DNA of 64,000 nucleotides. It comes from Marinobacter changyiensis. GTDB lineage: Bacteria; Pseudomonadota; Gammaproteobacteria; Pseudomonadales; Oleiphilaceae. Under the pieces are notes generated by a model that ran no database searches, was not told the DNA's origin, and saw only the letters and a program-made list of their open reading frames with translations. How positions within the stretch are numbered: position 1 is the first letter of the stretch; each line of letters starts with the position of its first letter. Positions 37,778 to 46,787 of this stretch are shown in pieces. Both the position numbers and the translations under genes were made by a program. The stretch covers positions 186,001 to 250,000 of the forward strand of contig NZ_VZZZ01000003.1 in assembly GCF_009193265.1 (NCBI RefSeq), read 5' to 3'.

Positions 37778-38612
37778 ATGACAAAGCTACTTCGTACGGG
37801 ACTTTCGCTACTTCTAGCTGGCACTTGCACTTTTACCCAAATTTCAGACGCGGCGCCGCAGCCAGGCTTCCTCGGAGAATACTTCAAAGGCACCAGCTTC
37901 AACCAACCTGTAACTTCACGCATCGACAGCGATATCAACTTTAACTGGGGTAGCAGCAGCCCCATCAAATGGTTACCGACGGATAATTTCAGCGTTCGCT
38001 GGAGTGGTCTGTTCACCGCACCCCCTTTCAGTGGCACCCGCCAATACCGCTTCACCACGAAGGGCGACGACGGTATGCGGTTGTTCTTTAAAAATCTCTT
38101 CGTCATCGATCAATGGAAGCCACAAAGCAACAAAGCAACAAAGCAACAAGTCGTATAGTTACACAGCCACCCTCAAACCCGGTGAAAGCGCTTCAATAAT
38201 CGTTGAGTACGTTGAACGCTCCGGCAACGCCGCCGCAACCTTTACCATCACCGATGTCGCTGCCGGTTGCACGATTCCACTATCAAAAACGATCATGACA
38301 CCGGACTCCAAAATACCCACTGAGAAACAAAGTCAGCCTGACATTTCCCTTGATAGTGTCGACCTGGCCTGGACAGCGCCCCTGATTCGAACGGACGGCA
38401 GCTCCATAGCTCTCAGCGAAATTCAACGCTATGGAATCTTTTACGGACTGAACACTAAAGACCTGTCAAAAGTCCTTAAAGTGGACAGTGACGAGACCTT
38501 CTACAGCTTCAAGAGCCTCACCCGGGGGCGCTGGCACTTTGCCATTGTCGTAGTAGATACCAGAGGCCTGAAGAGCCCCCGGTCCAAGGTGGTATCCAAG
38601 CTCTTGAATTGA
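37778..38612 (+). pseudogene. Exported PA14-domain protein, frame broken at an 8-bp tandem repeat
   Basis: The first frame (37778-38158) gives a signal peptide (MTKLLRTGLSLLLAGTCTF..., to about residue 26) and most of a PA14 domain (GFLGEYFKG, then FTTKGDDGMRLFF) before a stop at 38156. The rest of the domain (SYSYTATLKPGESASIIVEY) and a fibronectin-III-like end (to SKLLN) continue in another frame to 38612. The break lies at three copies of CAAAGCAA (38123-38146). One copy or four copies would restore one frame of about 272 or 280 residues. PA14 domains bind sugars. No PEP-CTERM tail is present. It may be a true pseudogene, a phase-variable gene, or a sequencing artefact. Confidence 0.8.
38123..38146 (+). 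repeat. Three perfect tandem copies of the 8-mer CAAAGCAA inside the PA14 gene
   Basis: Units at 38123-38130, 38131-38138 and 38139-38146. Because 8 is not a multiple of 3, gain or loss of units changes the downstream frame. With one unit the joint reads QSNKSYSYT, which suits the PA14 fold best. Confidence 0.95.
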
Positions 38613-38804
38613 CTCTGAACATCTATCGCCAAGATAGCTATGTCATATCTTCTAAAGTCTTATCTGACAAGGTTAGCTATCTAACTGACATTTAATGTTT
38701 TTGGATATTGGCCCGGAATGTGCGTCGATCCCTCTTAGCAAGGCAAATCAACGCAGTCTCGGAGATCGCAGTAGGAAAGTATAACCGGCAAAGACCCGCT
38801 TTCA

Positions 38805-40376
38805 TCAGGCATCGTTGCCGGACTCATAAAGTTTGTCGAGATAGTCAATGGCTCGAATCTGGATCTCCGGAGCGAGCTGCTTCAACCTTTCCTCACTTTC
38901 GCAGTTCTCACAGCGCAATCCGATTACCAGCAGGGACGCATCCGTCCGCGCGTTCAGTATCCCCGGTAGCTGTGCCAGTTTGGCCTGAAGCTCATTTGTT
39001 TCCCAGCGCCCCTCCACGTAGTACCCATAGGCAATATGAATCTCTTCGTCCGAGCGACGATAGCGAAGGGTCAAACCGCCCAGAGGAGCTGATGTCTCGG
39101 ACTCAATAGCGAAGGTACGTTCCAGCAATTGTGCCGAGGGGTCATACAGGCGATTCCGGTCATAGACTACCTCGCCGCCGGGCCGCTGAAAGTTATAGGT
39201 ATAAAGTCCGATAAATATCTGCTCGCCGTCCTCACCCTCAACCCCGAGGCCTTCCCGCTTCATGTAAGTTTTTTCAAGAATTCGGTCCGGGTTCTGCATA
39301 CTGGGTTGCCAGCCCGCCAGTCTCTGCTCAAAGAGTGGCAGCCAACTATCGGTGTCGACCAGGGCAACGCTGTGCTGCCGAACATTCGATGTGTTCGAAT
39401 CGGCCTCTGAAGGCACTGCCAGCCAAGAGATCATGGCGATGGCCAGCAACGGCAGAACAGCGAAAACCAGGCCAAAACCGGGCATGCTGCGCAGGCCACT
39501 GTGGTTGTGGTTTAACGGTTTTTCGCTGCGATTAACCGTTGCTGCCCGTCTTTCCCGAAGCTCCAGCCGACGGGCTATAAAAAACAGCGGTATCAATGTG
39601 GCGGCGAAAACCCACCACCCCAACATGTCATGATCGTCAATTAACGACGAGGTCATGTTGGTTTCATAACCTATGTAAATAATAATAAACACACGAACCC
39701 AGTTGGCGAGCAAAGCAAGCGCCATTGCCACAACCAGAAGCAGAATTCGGCTACGCAAACGATCGAAATTGAGCTCCCCATAAAGAAATGCGAGTGTTAC
39801 GCCAACCAAAAAATAGCGAAGCCCGGAACAGTCTTCAGAAATCTCGAAAGCACCAATATTGGGGAAATAAACGAAAACGCCTTCCACCATAAATTCAATA
39901 TCAAACCAGGAGAGCATGAATTGATTCACGGCCACCGAAATCAATTGTAGCGGCCAGGTAAGGTAGCCCCATAGAGGCAGAGTGAAAGCCATCAAGCCCA
40001 CAGGCACAAAGAAAGCCAGCGTTTGACGCCATCCCCATAAGACCAGCAAGCCACCGAGCAGGATAGGAATTAACGCCAGCTGCTCAAAGGTACCGATCAG
40101 AAGGATGCTTCCTGCGGAGTAAACTGCTGCAGCGGCAAGAAGGGGCAACACCCACGGCCAATAAAATCCGGGCTTGGGGCGCTCCCGCCGCCAGACAGCG
40201 ATGCTTAGATACGCGCTAACCGCCAGAATAAGGAAACCGTGGGAATAGGACTCATCAAACTTGAGCCAGCGGTCTGCAAGTGTCAGCCAGGCCGGCCAGG
40301 TGGCAACCACAAAAAAGACTAGAAACAATGAGGGCGAAAACCAGCGTGAACCTGCCAAACTGCGAATACGTTCCAT
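38805..40376 (-). CDS. xrtA: Exosortase fused to EpsI domain (XrtA-type)
   Basis: About 523 residues from the ATG at 40376. The first 290 residues are a multi-pass exosortase with the catalytic triad Cys183 (SEDCSGLRYF), Arg228 (NWVRVFIIIY) and His249 (DDHDMLGWW). The C-terminal third (about 330-523) is the periplasmic EpsI/DUF3485 domain, the fusion usual in XrtA. The membrane transpeptidase cleaves PEP-CTERM tails of exported proteins. The triad motif reads EDCSG where XrtA usually has EACSG as I recall. A longer frame begins at TTG 40460 or GTG 40412; no start has a strong ribosome site. It is the last gene of a GT2-DegT-exosortase operon, near prsKRT. Confidence 0.9.
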   Translation of the reverse strand: MERIRSLAGSRWFSPSLFLVFFVVATWPAWLTLADRWLKFDESYSHGFLILAVSAYLSIAVWRRERPKPGFYWPWVLPLLAAAAVYSAGSILLIGTFEQLALIPILLGGLLVLWGWRQTLAFFVPVGLMAFTLPLWGYLTWPLQLISVAVNQFMLSWFDIEFMVEGVFVYFPNIGAFEISEDCSGLRYFLVGVTLAFLYGELNFDRLRSRILLLVVAMALALLANWVRVFIIIYIGYETNMTSSLIDDHDMLGWWVFAATLIPLFFIARRLELRERRAATVNRSEKPLNHNHSGLRSMPGFGLVFAVLPLLAIAMISWLAVPSEADSNTSNVRQHSVALVDTDSWLPLFEQRLAGWQPSMQNPDRILEKTYMKREGLGVEGEDGEQIFIGLYTYNFQRPGGEVVYDRNRLYDPSAQLLERTFAIESETSAPLGGLTLRYRRSDEEIHIAYGYYVEGRWETNELQAKLAQLPGILNARTDASLLVIGLRCENCESEERLKQLAPEIQIRAIDYLDKLYESGNDA

Positions 40377-40508
40377 GTGTTGGGTTCTCAACTCTTGATA
40401 GTGTGATGTCACCGGAATGTACCCTGTTTCAAAGGGCTTCGCATCCGTCCTGGTGGCCAATCAGCATTAATAACAAACATTTCTGGCTCCCCGCGGAAAA
40501 CACCGAGC

Positions 40509-41684
40509 TCAGTACTGCCCCAGCAAAACTTCGGCGACAGCGTGAATGTCCCGGGTGCAAACATCCTCGTGGGTAGGCAACGTGATGAGGCGCTCCGCAA
40601 AATCACAAGCACCGGGAAATTTCTGCACGTCCACAGCCACAAATTCGCCAACTCCCTCTATTGATGGCAGCGCCTTACCATAGAAAGTGCTGGCGCCGAT
40701 ACCGTTTCGATTAAGCTCTAGAAGCGCCTTATCGCGAATTTTCCGAGAAGGCGCGAGCAGCGGGTAACGAAGCAATGTGGAGGACGGGCGGTCAACGTTT
40801 TTCAGTGAAGCCCCATCGGAGCAGGCTACCGGCAATAGGGCCCAACCTTGACGGGTAAGTTCCGCCAGAACTTCTGAATAAGCTGAACTGTTGTCCTTGC
40901 GGTTATTGTAGCCTTCCATGCCAGCGTGCAGCAGGCCGTCAACAGGCACCTGGCGGCTAATGGACTCCAGCGGATGGAACACCGTCTGCCCGATACCCAG
41001 AAACGAAAAGCGTTCCATTACACCGTACATTGGCCGCGTTAACAGAAAGTTAAATAACCAGCGCTTGAACAGCCAGACGCTGCTCCCCAAGACCTTTGTT
41101 CGAGGAAGCTCCGCCACCATGTCAGCACTTTGTTCGGCCATACCCTGACGGATTAAAAGTGCCCCCCCTCCCATCAGGTTAATGGGTTTACCCCGCCCGA
41201 AACTGAGGACAACGTAATCGGCCAAGCCATTGCCAGAACTGGCAGGCGGGAACATCTGGGCGGAATCCTCAATCAAGCTGATACCAGCTTTATCCGCCAC
41301 CCGCCTAAGGGCAGCTAACCGTTCCGGGATACCCAGAAAACCCGCCGCTACGATTCCCACGGTATTATCGGTTAGCGCGTTCTCTACCGCGTCAAGGTTC
41401 ATCCAGGGCCGCGCCTCTGCCATGTCAACCAGAACCGGACGAGCCCCCTGAGCCACCACAGCAGCAACAAGATCCGGGCAGCCATAAGCGGAGATAATCA
41501 CTTCGGGGACCTGTGGGGCCTTTCTGCTGTCAACCGATAATTTCACCGCGAGCGACAGGGCAGCGGTGCCGCTGTTCACAAAAGTCGATTCGTAGTGGTC
41601 AGTCCAGGGCGCCGTTATGACACTGGTGCCAACCGTTGGCAAAGGTACCCGGCTGCCAACCGGCCGCAATTTGGAAAGTCCCAA
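40509..41684 (-). CDS. DegT/DnrJ/EryC1/StrS-family aminotransferase-like protein
   Basis: A 391-residue PLP fold-type I protein of the DegT/AHBA family. The PLP lysine is K166 in SFGRGKPINLMGGG, with D140 (LIEDSAQ) contacting the cofactor and SGTAALSLAV as the phosphate-binding start. Members make amino sugars by transamination of nucleotide keto-sugars. Compared with typical members the N-terminal substrate loop is short, so I cannot name a sugar. It starts 9 bases after the GT2 gene stop and precedes the exosortase in the same operon, so it probably supplies a polysaccharide precursor or modifies a linked substrate. Confidence 0.85.
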   Translation of the reverse strand: MGLSKLRPVGSRVPLPTVGTSVITAPWTDHYESTFVNSGTAALSLAVKLSVDSRKAPQVPEVIISAYGCPDLVAAVVAQGARPVLVDMAEARPWMNLDAVENALTDNTVGIVAAGFLGIPERLAALRRVADKAGISLIEDSAQMFPPASSGNGLADYVVLSFGRGKPINLMGGGALLIRQGMAEQSADMVAELPRTKVLGSSVWLFKRWLFNFLLTRPMYGVMERFSFLGIGQTVFHPLESISRQVPVDGLLHAGMEGYNNRKDNSSAYSEVLAELTRQGWALLPVACSDGASLKNVDRPSSTLLRYPLLAPSRKIRDKALLELNRNGIGASTFYGKALPSIEGVGEFVAVDVQKFPGACDFAERLITLPTHEDVCTRDIHAVAEVLLGQY

Positions 41685-41693
41685 ACTATGTCC

Positions 41694-42854
41694 TTAGCGT
41701 TGGGAGGGCGACCAGACCGTCATCCGGCGCCCTCCCACGAATTGCAGGGTTGCATGGGCAATGGCGTAGTTCACCTGCACAAAGAAATACGGAATCCGGA
41801 TGTAGCCTTTAGCACGCACCGCCGGTGACAGATGAGCTGCCAGAACCACTCCGTAAAAAACAATCTGAAGTACCAGTGCCAGGCTGTAAACCCAACCACT
41901 GCCTGCCAGCATGACTGACACCACAAACAGAATGAGCAAAAACCAGGGCACCGCCCAACGCATGAGTTTATGACTGAATACCTGCCAGGCAAACAACCCG
42001 AACCTGGCGGGGTTAAGAACTTCCGGATGCCGGGCCAAGGCTGTCCAGCCACGAATAACAGTCCGAAGCTTGCGCTGATACTCTTTGCCGGGGGCCGCCA
42101 CGTCGTGATAGTGGCCCAGCACGTCAGGGGCGGAAACCGCTACGTAGCCATCAAGTGCGCAATTCAGCGCAGTATTGAAATCACTGGGGGCATGAATGTC
42201 CCAGCGCCGGCACAACACGTGTCGCACCGCAAAAAAAGACCCGCTGAGGCCAACCAGACCACCCCGGAGTGACTCCAGCTTGCGCAGCCACATTTCATAT
42301 TTAACGTAAGCGCCCTCGCCTACTACGCCGCCATCCCGGCTGACAAACACATCCTCGCTGGAAATCGCACCCACAGTGGGATTATCAAAGTAACGGACCA
42401 GTGCGGTGATGGCATCTGGCGGAATGCTGGTCGCCACATCCGAAAACACAATGATGTCCCCGGTTGCCATGGCAATGGCATCCTTCTGCGCGTTCTCCTT
42501 CCCCAACCGCTCATCGGTTCTGGAAAGCAGTATGCCCTTGCTCTGATACTCCCGGACAATATCGTCGGTCTCATCGACCGAGCAGTCAGAAGCCACGATG
42601 ATTTCAAGGGTCGGATAAACCAGCTCGAGCGTGTTTTCCAGTTTCTGCCGGATACGCCCGGCTTCGTTATGAGCCGTAATAATAAGAGAGACGGATGGTG
42701 AGGCAGTTTGAGTATCAGCCGCGACGGGCCCGGCAGATGGTCGGGGTAACTCACGCTTCGCTGGCAGTGCCATAAGCACCAGTGGATAGATAAAATAGCT
42801 GTACAAAGAGCCAAACACTGCAACCCAGAACACCACTTTCCACATCCGAATCAT
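41694..42854 (-). CDS. Membrane glycosyltransferase family 2
   Basis: A 386-residue GT2 enzyme with an N-terminal membrane helix (residues 4-24), a GT-A domain starting VSLIITAHNEAGRIRQKL, a metal-site Asp in IIVFSDVATSIPPDA, an acceptor region with SSEDVF, and two or three C-terminal helices (from about 290). It should build polysaccharide on the cytoplasmic face of the inner membrane. The ATG at 42854 is listed; the in-frame ATG at 42845 has AGGG at better spacing and may be the true start. First gene of the operon GT2-DegT-exosortase. Confidence 0.88.
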   Translation of the reverse strand: MIRMWKVVFWVAVFGSLYSYFIYPLVLMALPAKRELPRPSAGPVAADTQTASPSVSLIITAHNEAGRIRQKLENTLELVYPTLEIIVASDCSVDETDDIVREYQSKGILLSRTDERLGKENAQKDAIAMATGDIIVFSDVATSIPPDAITALVRYFDNPTVGAISSEDVFVSRDGGVVGEGAYVKYEMWLRKLESLRGGLVGLSGSFFAVRHVLCRRWDIHAPSDFNTALNCALDGYVAVSAPDVLGHYHDVAAPGKEYQRKLRTVIRGWTALARHPEVLNPARFGLFAWQVFSHKLMRWAVPWFLLILFVVSVMLAGSGWVYSLALVLQIVFYGVVLAAHLSPAVRAKGYIRIPYFFVQVNYAIAHATLQFVGGRRMTVWSPSQR

Positions 42855-42887
42855 CCCTGTATCTGATAAAATTAAGGCACATTAATA

Positions 42888-42902
42888 GCACAACAGTCGC
42901 CA
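42888..42902 (-). promoter_or_regulatory. Possible sigma-54 promoter for the GT2-DegT-exosortase operon
   Basis: On the minus strand TGGCGACTGTTGTGC shows GG and GC ten bases apart, the sigma-54 -24/-12 spacing, with TGGC intact and TGC at -12. It lies 34 bases before the GT2 start and 8 of 12 consensus positions match. PrsR, a sigma-54 activator, is encoded 8 kb away. Confidence 0.3.
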
Positions 42903-42983
42903 CTGAGATAGCCTATCAAAATTACTTGTATGTATAACTGGAGCGACCTCGGCACCAGTAAACAGTGCCACATGTGATTAGCT

Positions 42984-43142
42984 GTGAGGTCGTTAGTGTT
43001 CCGCATCAGGGATGGGTGGATGATCGTGCAGATTGTTTAATTATTAAACGGCGGCTCGCAATGCCCCACCGACAGGCCGATCAAACGGGCCTGCGAATGC
43101 TTTCATTGAAGCATGTGAAATCAATCAACTGTGGATTAAAAA
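42984..43142 (+). repeat. Duplicated leader, copy A, of the ATP-grasp pair
   Basis: About 159 bases repeated almost exactly at 44405-44560. The first 50 bases (TGAGGTCGTTAGTGTTCCGC...) and last 50 are nearly identical; the middle varies but keeps an inverted repeat CAGGCC...GGCCTG just before GAATG. Confidence 0.9.
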
Positions 43143-44186
43143 ATGGAAAATATCTTAAAAAAAGCTGTAAGAATAGCTCGAAAAAAAGACCTGCCGTATC
43201 ACGAAGCTCATGCATATCAAGTACAACAAAGATTGAAGAATCTTGAACCTGAGCATGGCCCCCTGTCAAAGCAGTTGACCCGTGAGTGCGACGACTATGC
43301 AATAGATATACTAGGCGACAAAAACTATGCACCGTGGCTTTACGCTTATTCCGTTGTCGCCGGCCAATTCAAGCAGGGATGGATACCCGACAACTTCTAT
43401 GAAACGAAAGTAGTTCCTAACATAAACGGCCACTATGGTGCCTGTGCAAGCTTAAAGCCACTAAACAGCATTTTTTTCCAGGCAAAAGAGTTTCCTGATT
43501 TAGGAAGCTTCGTCAACGGATTGTTTCTTGATAGATCGTATCGGGTTCACTCGCCGAAAGATTTCAAAGACCTATTATTTACCGATTGTAACCGCATTAT
43601 ATTTAAATCTGACAAATCCTTTAGAGGCTATGGAATTCATATCTTTGACAGAACTAAATTCAACGTTGGAGATTTTGAAACTTTAGGTAACGGTGTTTTT
43701 CAACGTTATGTAGATCAACATCCATTATTTAACGAATACACGCCTAAATCCGTCGCAACAATTCGCATAACTACCGCAGTCGACGATGAGGGTAAGGCAT
43801 CCGCCAGGGGCTCCTATCTTCGTTTAGGCTCAGAGCATGACAGTCACGTTCAGTCGGCCACAGCCATCGGTATTCCTATTGATTTAGTGACAGGAGTCTT
43901 AAGTGATGTTGGATATACTGTATCCTGGACAACTATTCGCTCGCATCCAGCTAACCACAAAAGCTTTGCTAATGTAAAAATACCTAATTTTGAAAAATGC
44001 ATTGATGTTGTCACGTCTCTCCATCTGAAGGTGCCTTTCGTAAGATGTATTGGCTGGGATGTAACTCTAGATAAAAATGGTGAAGTGGTTGTTTTAGAGT
44101 GGAACGGTGCATACAACGGTGTAAAACTCACTGAAGCGACCCAAGGACCTTCTTTCGCCGATCTAAAATGGGAAAAATTCCGTTAA
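43143..44186 (+). CDS. Sugar-transfer-associated ATP-grasp protein, copy A
   Basis: A 347-residue protein that I place in the ATP-grasp family linked to sugar transfer (ATPgrasp_ST). Seen directly: a central lysine-bearing strand (IIFKSDKSFRGYGIHIFD), RITTAVDDEG, and an acidic metal-binding end VVVLEWNGAYNG, the usual ATP-grasp order. These enzymes form amide or ester bonds using ATP and lie in surface polysaccharide loci; the acceptor is unknown. It is about 85% identical to the gene at 44561, with long blocks unchanged. Low GC compared with the flanking core. No signal peptide. It lies in its own transcription unit, divergent from the GT2 operon. Confidence 0.82.
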   Translation: MENILKKAVRIARKKDLPYHEAHAYQVQQRLKNLEPEHGPLSKQLTRECDDYAIDILGDKNYAPWLYAYSVVAGQFKQGWIPDNFYETKVVPNINGHYGACASLKPLNSIFFQAKEFPDLGSFVNGLFLDRSYRVHSPKDFKDLLFTDCNRIIFKSDKSFRGYGIHIFDRTKFNVGDFETLGNGVFQRYVDQHPLFNEYTPKSVATIRITTAVDDEGKASARGSYLRLGSEHDSHVQSATAIGIPIDLVTGVLSDVGYTVSWTTIRSHPANHKSFANVKIPNFEKCIDVVTSLHLKVPFVRCIGWDVTLDKNGEVVVLEWNGAYNGVKLTEATQGPSFADLKWEKFR

Positions 44187-44560
44187 CCCGGCTTTCTCAC
44201 AGCACCTCAACAAACTTCGCAGGCCAGGTTCTGATAGCACCAGAGCGAAGTAATTACTGCCAAAGCTGATAATTACTTAGCCGTTTCCAGCTTTGAGACG
44301 CACTTCCCCTGCCCTCCATTGCCTCGGACCGTGGGGAGCTTGGGCATTTGTAATGAGTTTATTCCATTGTGGCCACATTAAAGAGGACCACACACGATTG
44401 GCGATGAGGTCGTTAGTGTTCCGCATCAGGGATGGGTGGATGATCGTGCAGATTGCTTAATTTAAAAAGGGCGGCTCGGAACGCCATCCGGCAGGCCGTG
44501 CAACTGGCCTGCGAATGTTTTCATTGAAGCATGTGAAATCAATCAACTGTGGATTAAAAA
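44187..44560. other. 374-base gap between the duplicated ATP-grasp genes
   Basis: The left 215 bases hold no recognised feature; the right 156 bases are the second leader copy (44405-44560). No terminator was identified, so read-through from copy A into copy B is possible. Confidence 0.6.
44405..44560 (+). repeat. Duplicated leader, copy B, of the ATP-grasp pair
   Basis: Counterpart of 42984-43142. The inverted repeat is here GCAGGCC...GGCCTGC (7 bp), one pair longer than in copy A; the loop differs, so the stem is preserved while its loop drifts. The end GTGGATTAAAAAATGG is identical in both. Confidence 0.9.
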
Positions 44561-45604
44561 ATGGAAAATATCGTAAAAAAAGCTGTAAGAATAGCTCGAA
44601 ACAAAGAGCTCCCGTATCACGAAGCTCATGCATATCAAGTACGCCAAATATTAAAGAATATTGAACCTGAGCGTGGCCCCCTGTCAAAGCAAATGATCCG
44701 TGAGTGCGACGATTATGCATTAGATATATTAGGCGACAAAAAATATGCACCGTGGCTTTACGTTTATTCAACTATGGCAGGACAATTCAAGCGGGGATGG
44801 ATACCCGACAACTTTTATGGATCACAAGTAGTCCCTAAAATAAACGGCCACTATGGTGCCTGTGCAAGCTTAAAGCCACTAAACAGCATTTTTTTCCAGG
44901 CAAAAGAGTTTCCTGACTTAGGGAGCTTCGTCAACGGATTGTTTCTTGATCGATCGTATCGAGTTCACTCGCCGAAAGATTTCAAAGACCTATTATTTAG
45001 TGATTGTAATCTCGTTATATTTAAATCTGACAGATCCTTTAAAGGTCATGGCATTCATTTATTTGACAAAATCAGCTTCAATGCTGTAGATGTCGAGTAT
45101 TTAGGCAATGGTGTTTTTCAACGTTATGTAGATCAACATCCATTATTTAACGAATACACGCCTAAATCTGTCGCAACAATTCGCATAACTACCGCAGTCG
45201 ACGATGAGGGTAAAGCATCGGCCAAAGGCTCCTATTTACGTTTAGGCTCAGAGCATGATACACACGTTCAGTCGGCCACAGCCATCGCCATCCCTATTGA
45301 TTTGGTTACCGGAGTGTTAAGTAATGTTGGGTATACGGGATCCTGGACAACTACTCGCTCGCATCCAGCTAGCGATAAAAGCTTTGCTAATGTAAAAATA
45401 CCTGATTTTAAAAAATGCATTGATGTTGTCACGTCTCTCCATCTGAAGGTGCCCTTCGTAAGATGTATTGGCTGGGATGTAACTTTAGACAAAGAAGGTG
45501 AAGTGGTTGTTTTAGAGTGGAACGGTGGACACAACGGTATAAAACTCACTGAAGCGACACAAGGACCGGCTTTCGTCGATATGGAATGGGAAAAGTTCCG
45601 TTAG
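44561..45604 (+). CDS. Sugar-transfer-associated ATP-grasp protein, copy B
   Basis: A 347-residue paralogue of the gene at 43143, same length with no internal gaps and about 50 substitutions. Identical blocks (from INGHYGACASLKP to FKDLLF, and from LGNGVFQRYV to DEGKASA) alternate with variable ones (residues 20-90 and 150-185), which suggests either selection or gene conversion. The ATP-grasp signature (VIFKSDRSFKGHGIHLFD and VVVLEWNGGHNG) is kept. The two enzymes may act on different acceptors or sites of the same polysaccharide. The deacetylase gene follows after 144 bases. Confidence 0.82.
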   Translation: MENIVKKAVRIARNKELPYHEAHAYQVRQILKNIEPERGPLSKQMIRECDDYALDILGDKKYAPWLYVYSTMAGQFKRGWIPDNFYGSQVVPKINGHYGACASLKPLNSIFFQAKEFPDLGSFVNGLFLDRSYRVHSPKDFKDLLFSDCNLVIFKSDRSFKGHGIHLFDKISFNAVDVEYLGNGVFQRYVDQHPLFNEYTPKSVATIRITTAVDDEGKASAKGSYLRLGSEHDTHVQSATAIAIPIDLVTGVLSNVGYTGSWTTTRSHPASDKSFANVKIPDFKKCIDVVTSLHLKVPFVRCIGWDVTLDKEGEVVVLEWNGGHNGIKLTEATQGPAFVDMEWEKFR

Positions 45605-45748
45605 AGGGAACTGCAGGGTGCACTTTCATCGTGTAAAGCGGGCCAAGGTTAACCGTGTGTATAATGATTGGAGTTGCTATTTATGGTATCATTTTTCGCT
45701 AACACGACGGCATACAAGCCGTTGTTATTTTTGCGTTAATGAGGATCA

Positions 45749-46786
45749 GTGATCGTGCAAATGGTAAAACAGGTACTTAAAAAGATTCGCAACAGCCTGT
45801 TCGCTGCCAACGCATTAGGGAAAATCAAGCTTAAACGTTCGCCCTCACTGGTTATTCTGACCTATCATCGTATCCTGCCTGGCCAGTCCGCGCTCAGGCA
45901 GACGGAACAACCCGGCATGATAGCCACCCCAGAAGCGTTGGACATGCATATCACCCTGCTAAAAAAGCTCGGGGCGGAGTTTATTTCACTGAATACTTGG
46001 CTGGATGCCCAACGGCAAAACCAAGTATTACCGCGATTCGCCGTAGCCGTCACGTTTGACGATGGCTGGCAAGACAACTACGAACATGCATTCCCGGTGC
46101 TTAAAAAGCATCATGTGCCTGCAACTATATTTCTCGTATCCCGGCGCATCAATACACCCTGGCAGTTTTGGCCAGAACAGGTGCTGGAGTTACTTATCAA
46201 CCGAGCCCACTATCTTGATCATGAAGCACTGCAATGGCTGCGACCTTACCTGAGCGACATGCTGACAAGCACGAATCCTACATCGTCTTATACGATCCTT
46301 CAGGCCGACTCGGTGATAAACCGTCTCAAGGAACTGGACGACCACACAATCGAAACGAACCTGGAGCTAACGCGCACCGCGCTCCCGGCGCTGAGTCAGG
46401 CGACTGTGAATGCCAGGCCCCTGCTCAACAAACAGGAACTGGAAACCATGCTCAAAAGCGGGCTGGTCACTTTCGGGGCCCATACCCGACATCATTATCG
46501 GCTGAATCATCTTGCCGATCCGTCAGACCTTGAAAACGAAATTGCCGGCAGCCGCAGTGACCTGGAAGCGCTCGGTCTCCAGCCAGTCAATGTCTTCTGT
46601 TACCCGAACGGCGACATCACCGGCAAAGGTGAACAGCTCGTCCGGGGGTATTTTACCGCAGCGTGTACCACCGAACAGGGTTGGAACAAAACCCCATCAA
46701 ACCCGTTTGGCCTTCGCCGTTTTAACTTTCACGATGGCAATGGCAGTACACCCCTGAGCTTTCTGGCAACACTCGGGAGACCATAA
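45749..46786 (+). CDS. Polysaccharide deacetylase family protein (CE4)
   Basis: A 345-residue NodB-fold deacetylase. The metal motif TFDDGWQDNY lies at about 102-111 and the second motif in FGAHTRHHYRLN; CYPNGD follows late. There is no signal peptide, so it acts in the cytoplasm or on lipid-linked sugars, or belongs to the group of deacetylase-like proteins in exopolysaccharide loci. The GTG at 45749 is preferred, with GAGG just upstream; a GTG at 45755 is nearly as good. It begins a plus-strand operon with GT4, ABC transporter and others; the GT4 start follows within two bases. Confidence 0.87.
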   Translation: MIVQMVKQVLKKIRNSLFAANALGKIKLKRSPSLVILTYHRILPGQSALRQTEQPGMIATPEALDMHITLLKKLGAEFISLNTWLDAQRQNQVLPRFAVAVTFDDGWQDNYEHAFPVLKKHHVPATIFLVSRRINTPWQFWPEQVLELLINRAHYLDHEALQWLRPYLSDMLTSTNPTSSYTILQADSVINRLKELDDHTIETNLELTRTALPALSQATVNARPLLNKQELETMLKSGLVTFGAHTRHHYRLNHLADPSDLENEIAGSRSDLEALGLQPVNVFCYPNGDITGKGEQLVRGYFTAACTTEQGWNKTPSNPFGLRRFNFHDGNGSTPLSFLATLGRP

Positions 46787-46787
46787 C

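Noticed and set aside
38613-38804. Possible c-di-GMP riboswitch between the PA14 gene and the exosortase
   Set aside because: A few GCAAA-like words occur, but the GEMM order and pairing cannot be drawn, and the two genes are convergent, so no leader is expected there.
44457-44771. Minus-strand frames antisense to the start of both ATP-grasp copies (about 43081-43332 and 44457-44771)
   Set aside because: They are conserved only because the underlying region is duplicated; codon pattern follows the plus-strand genes.
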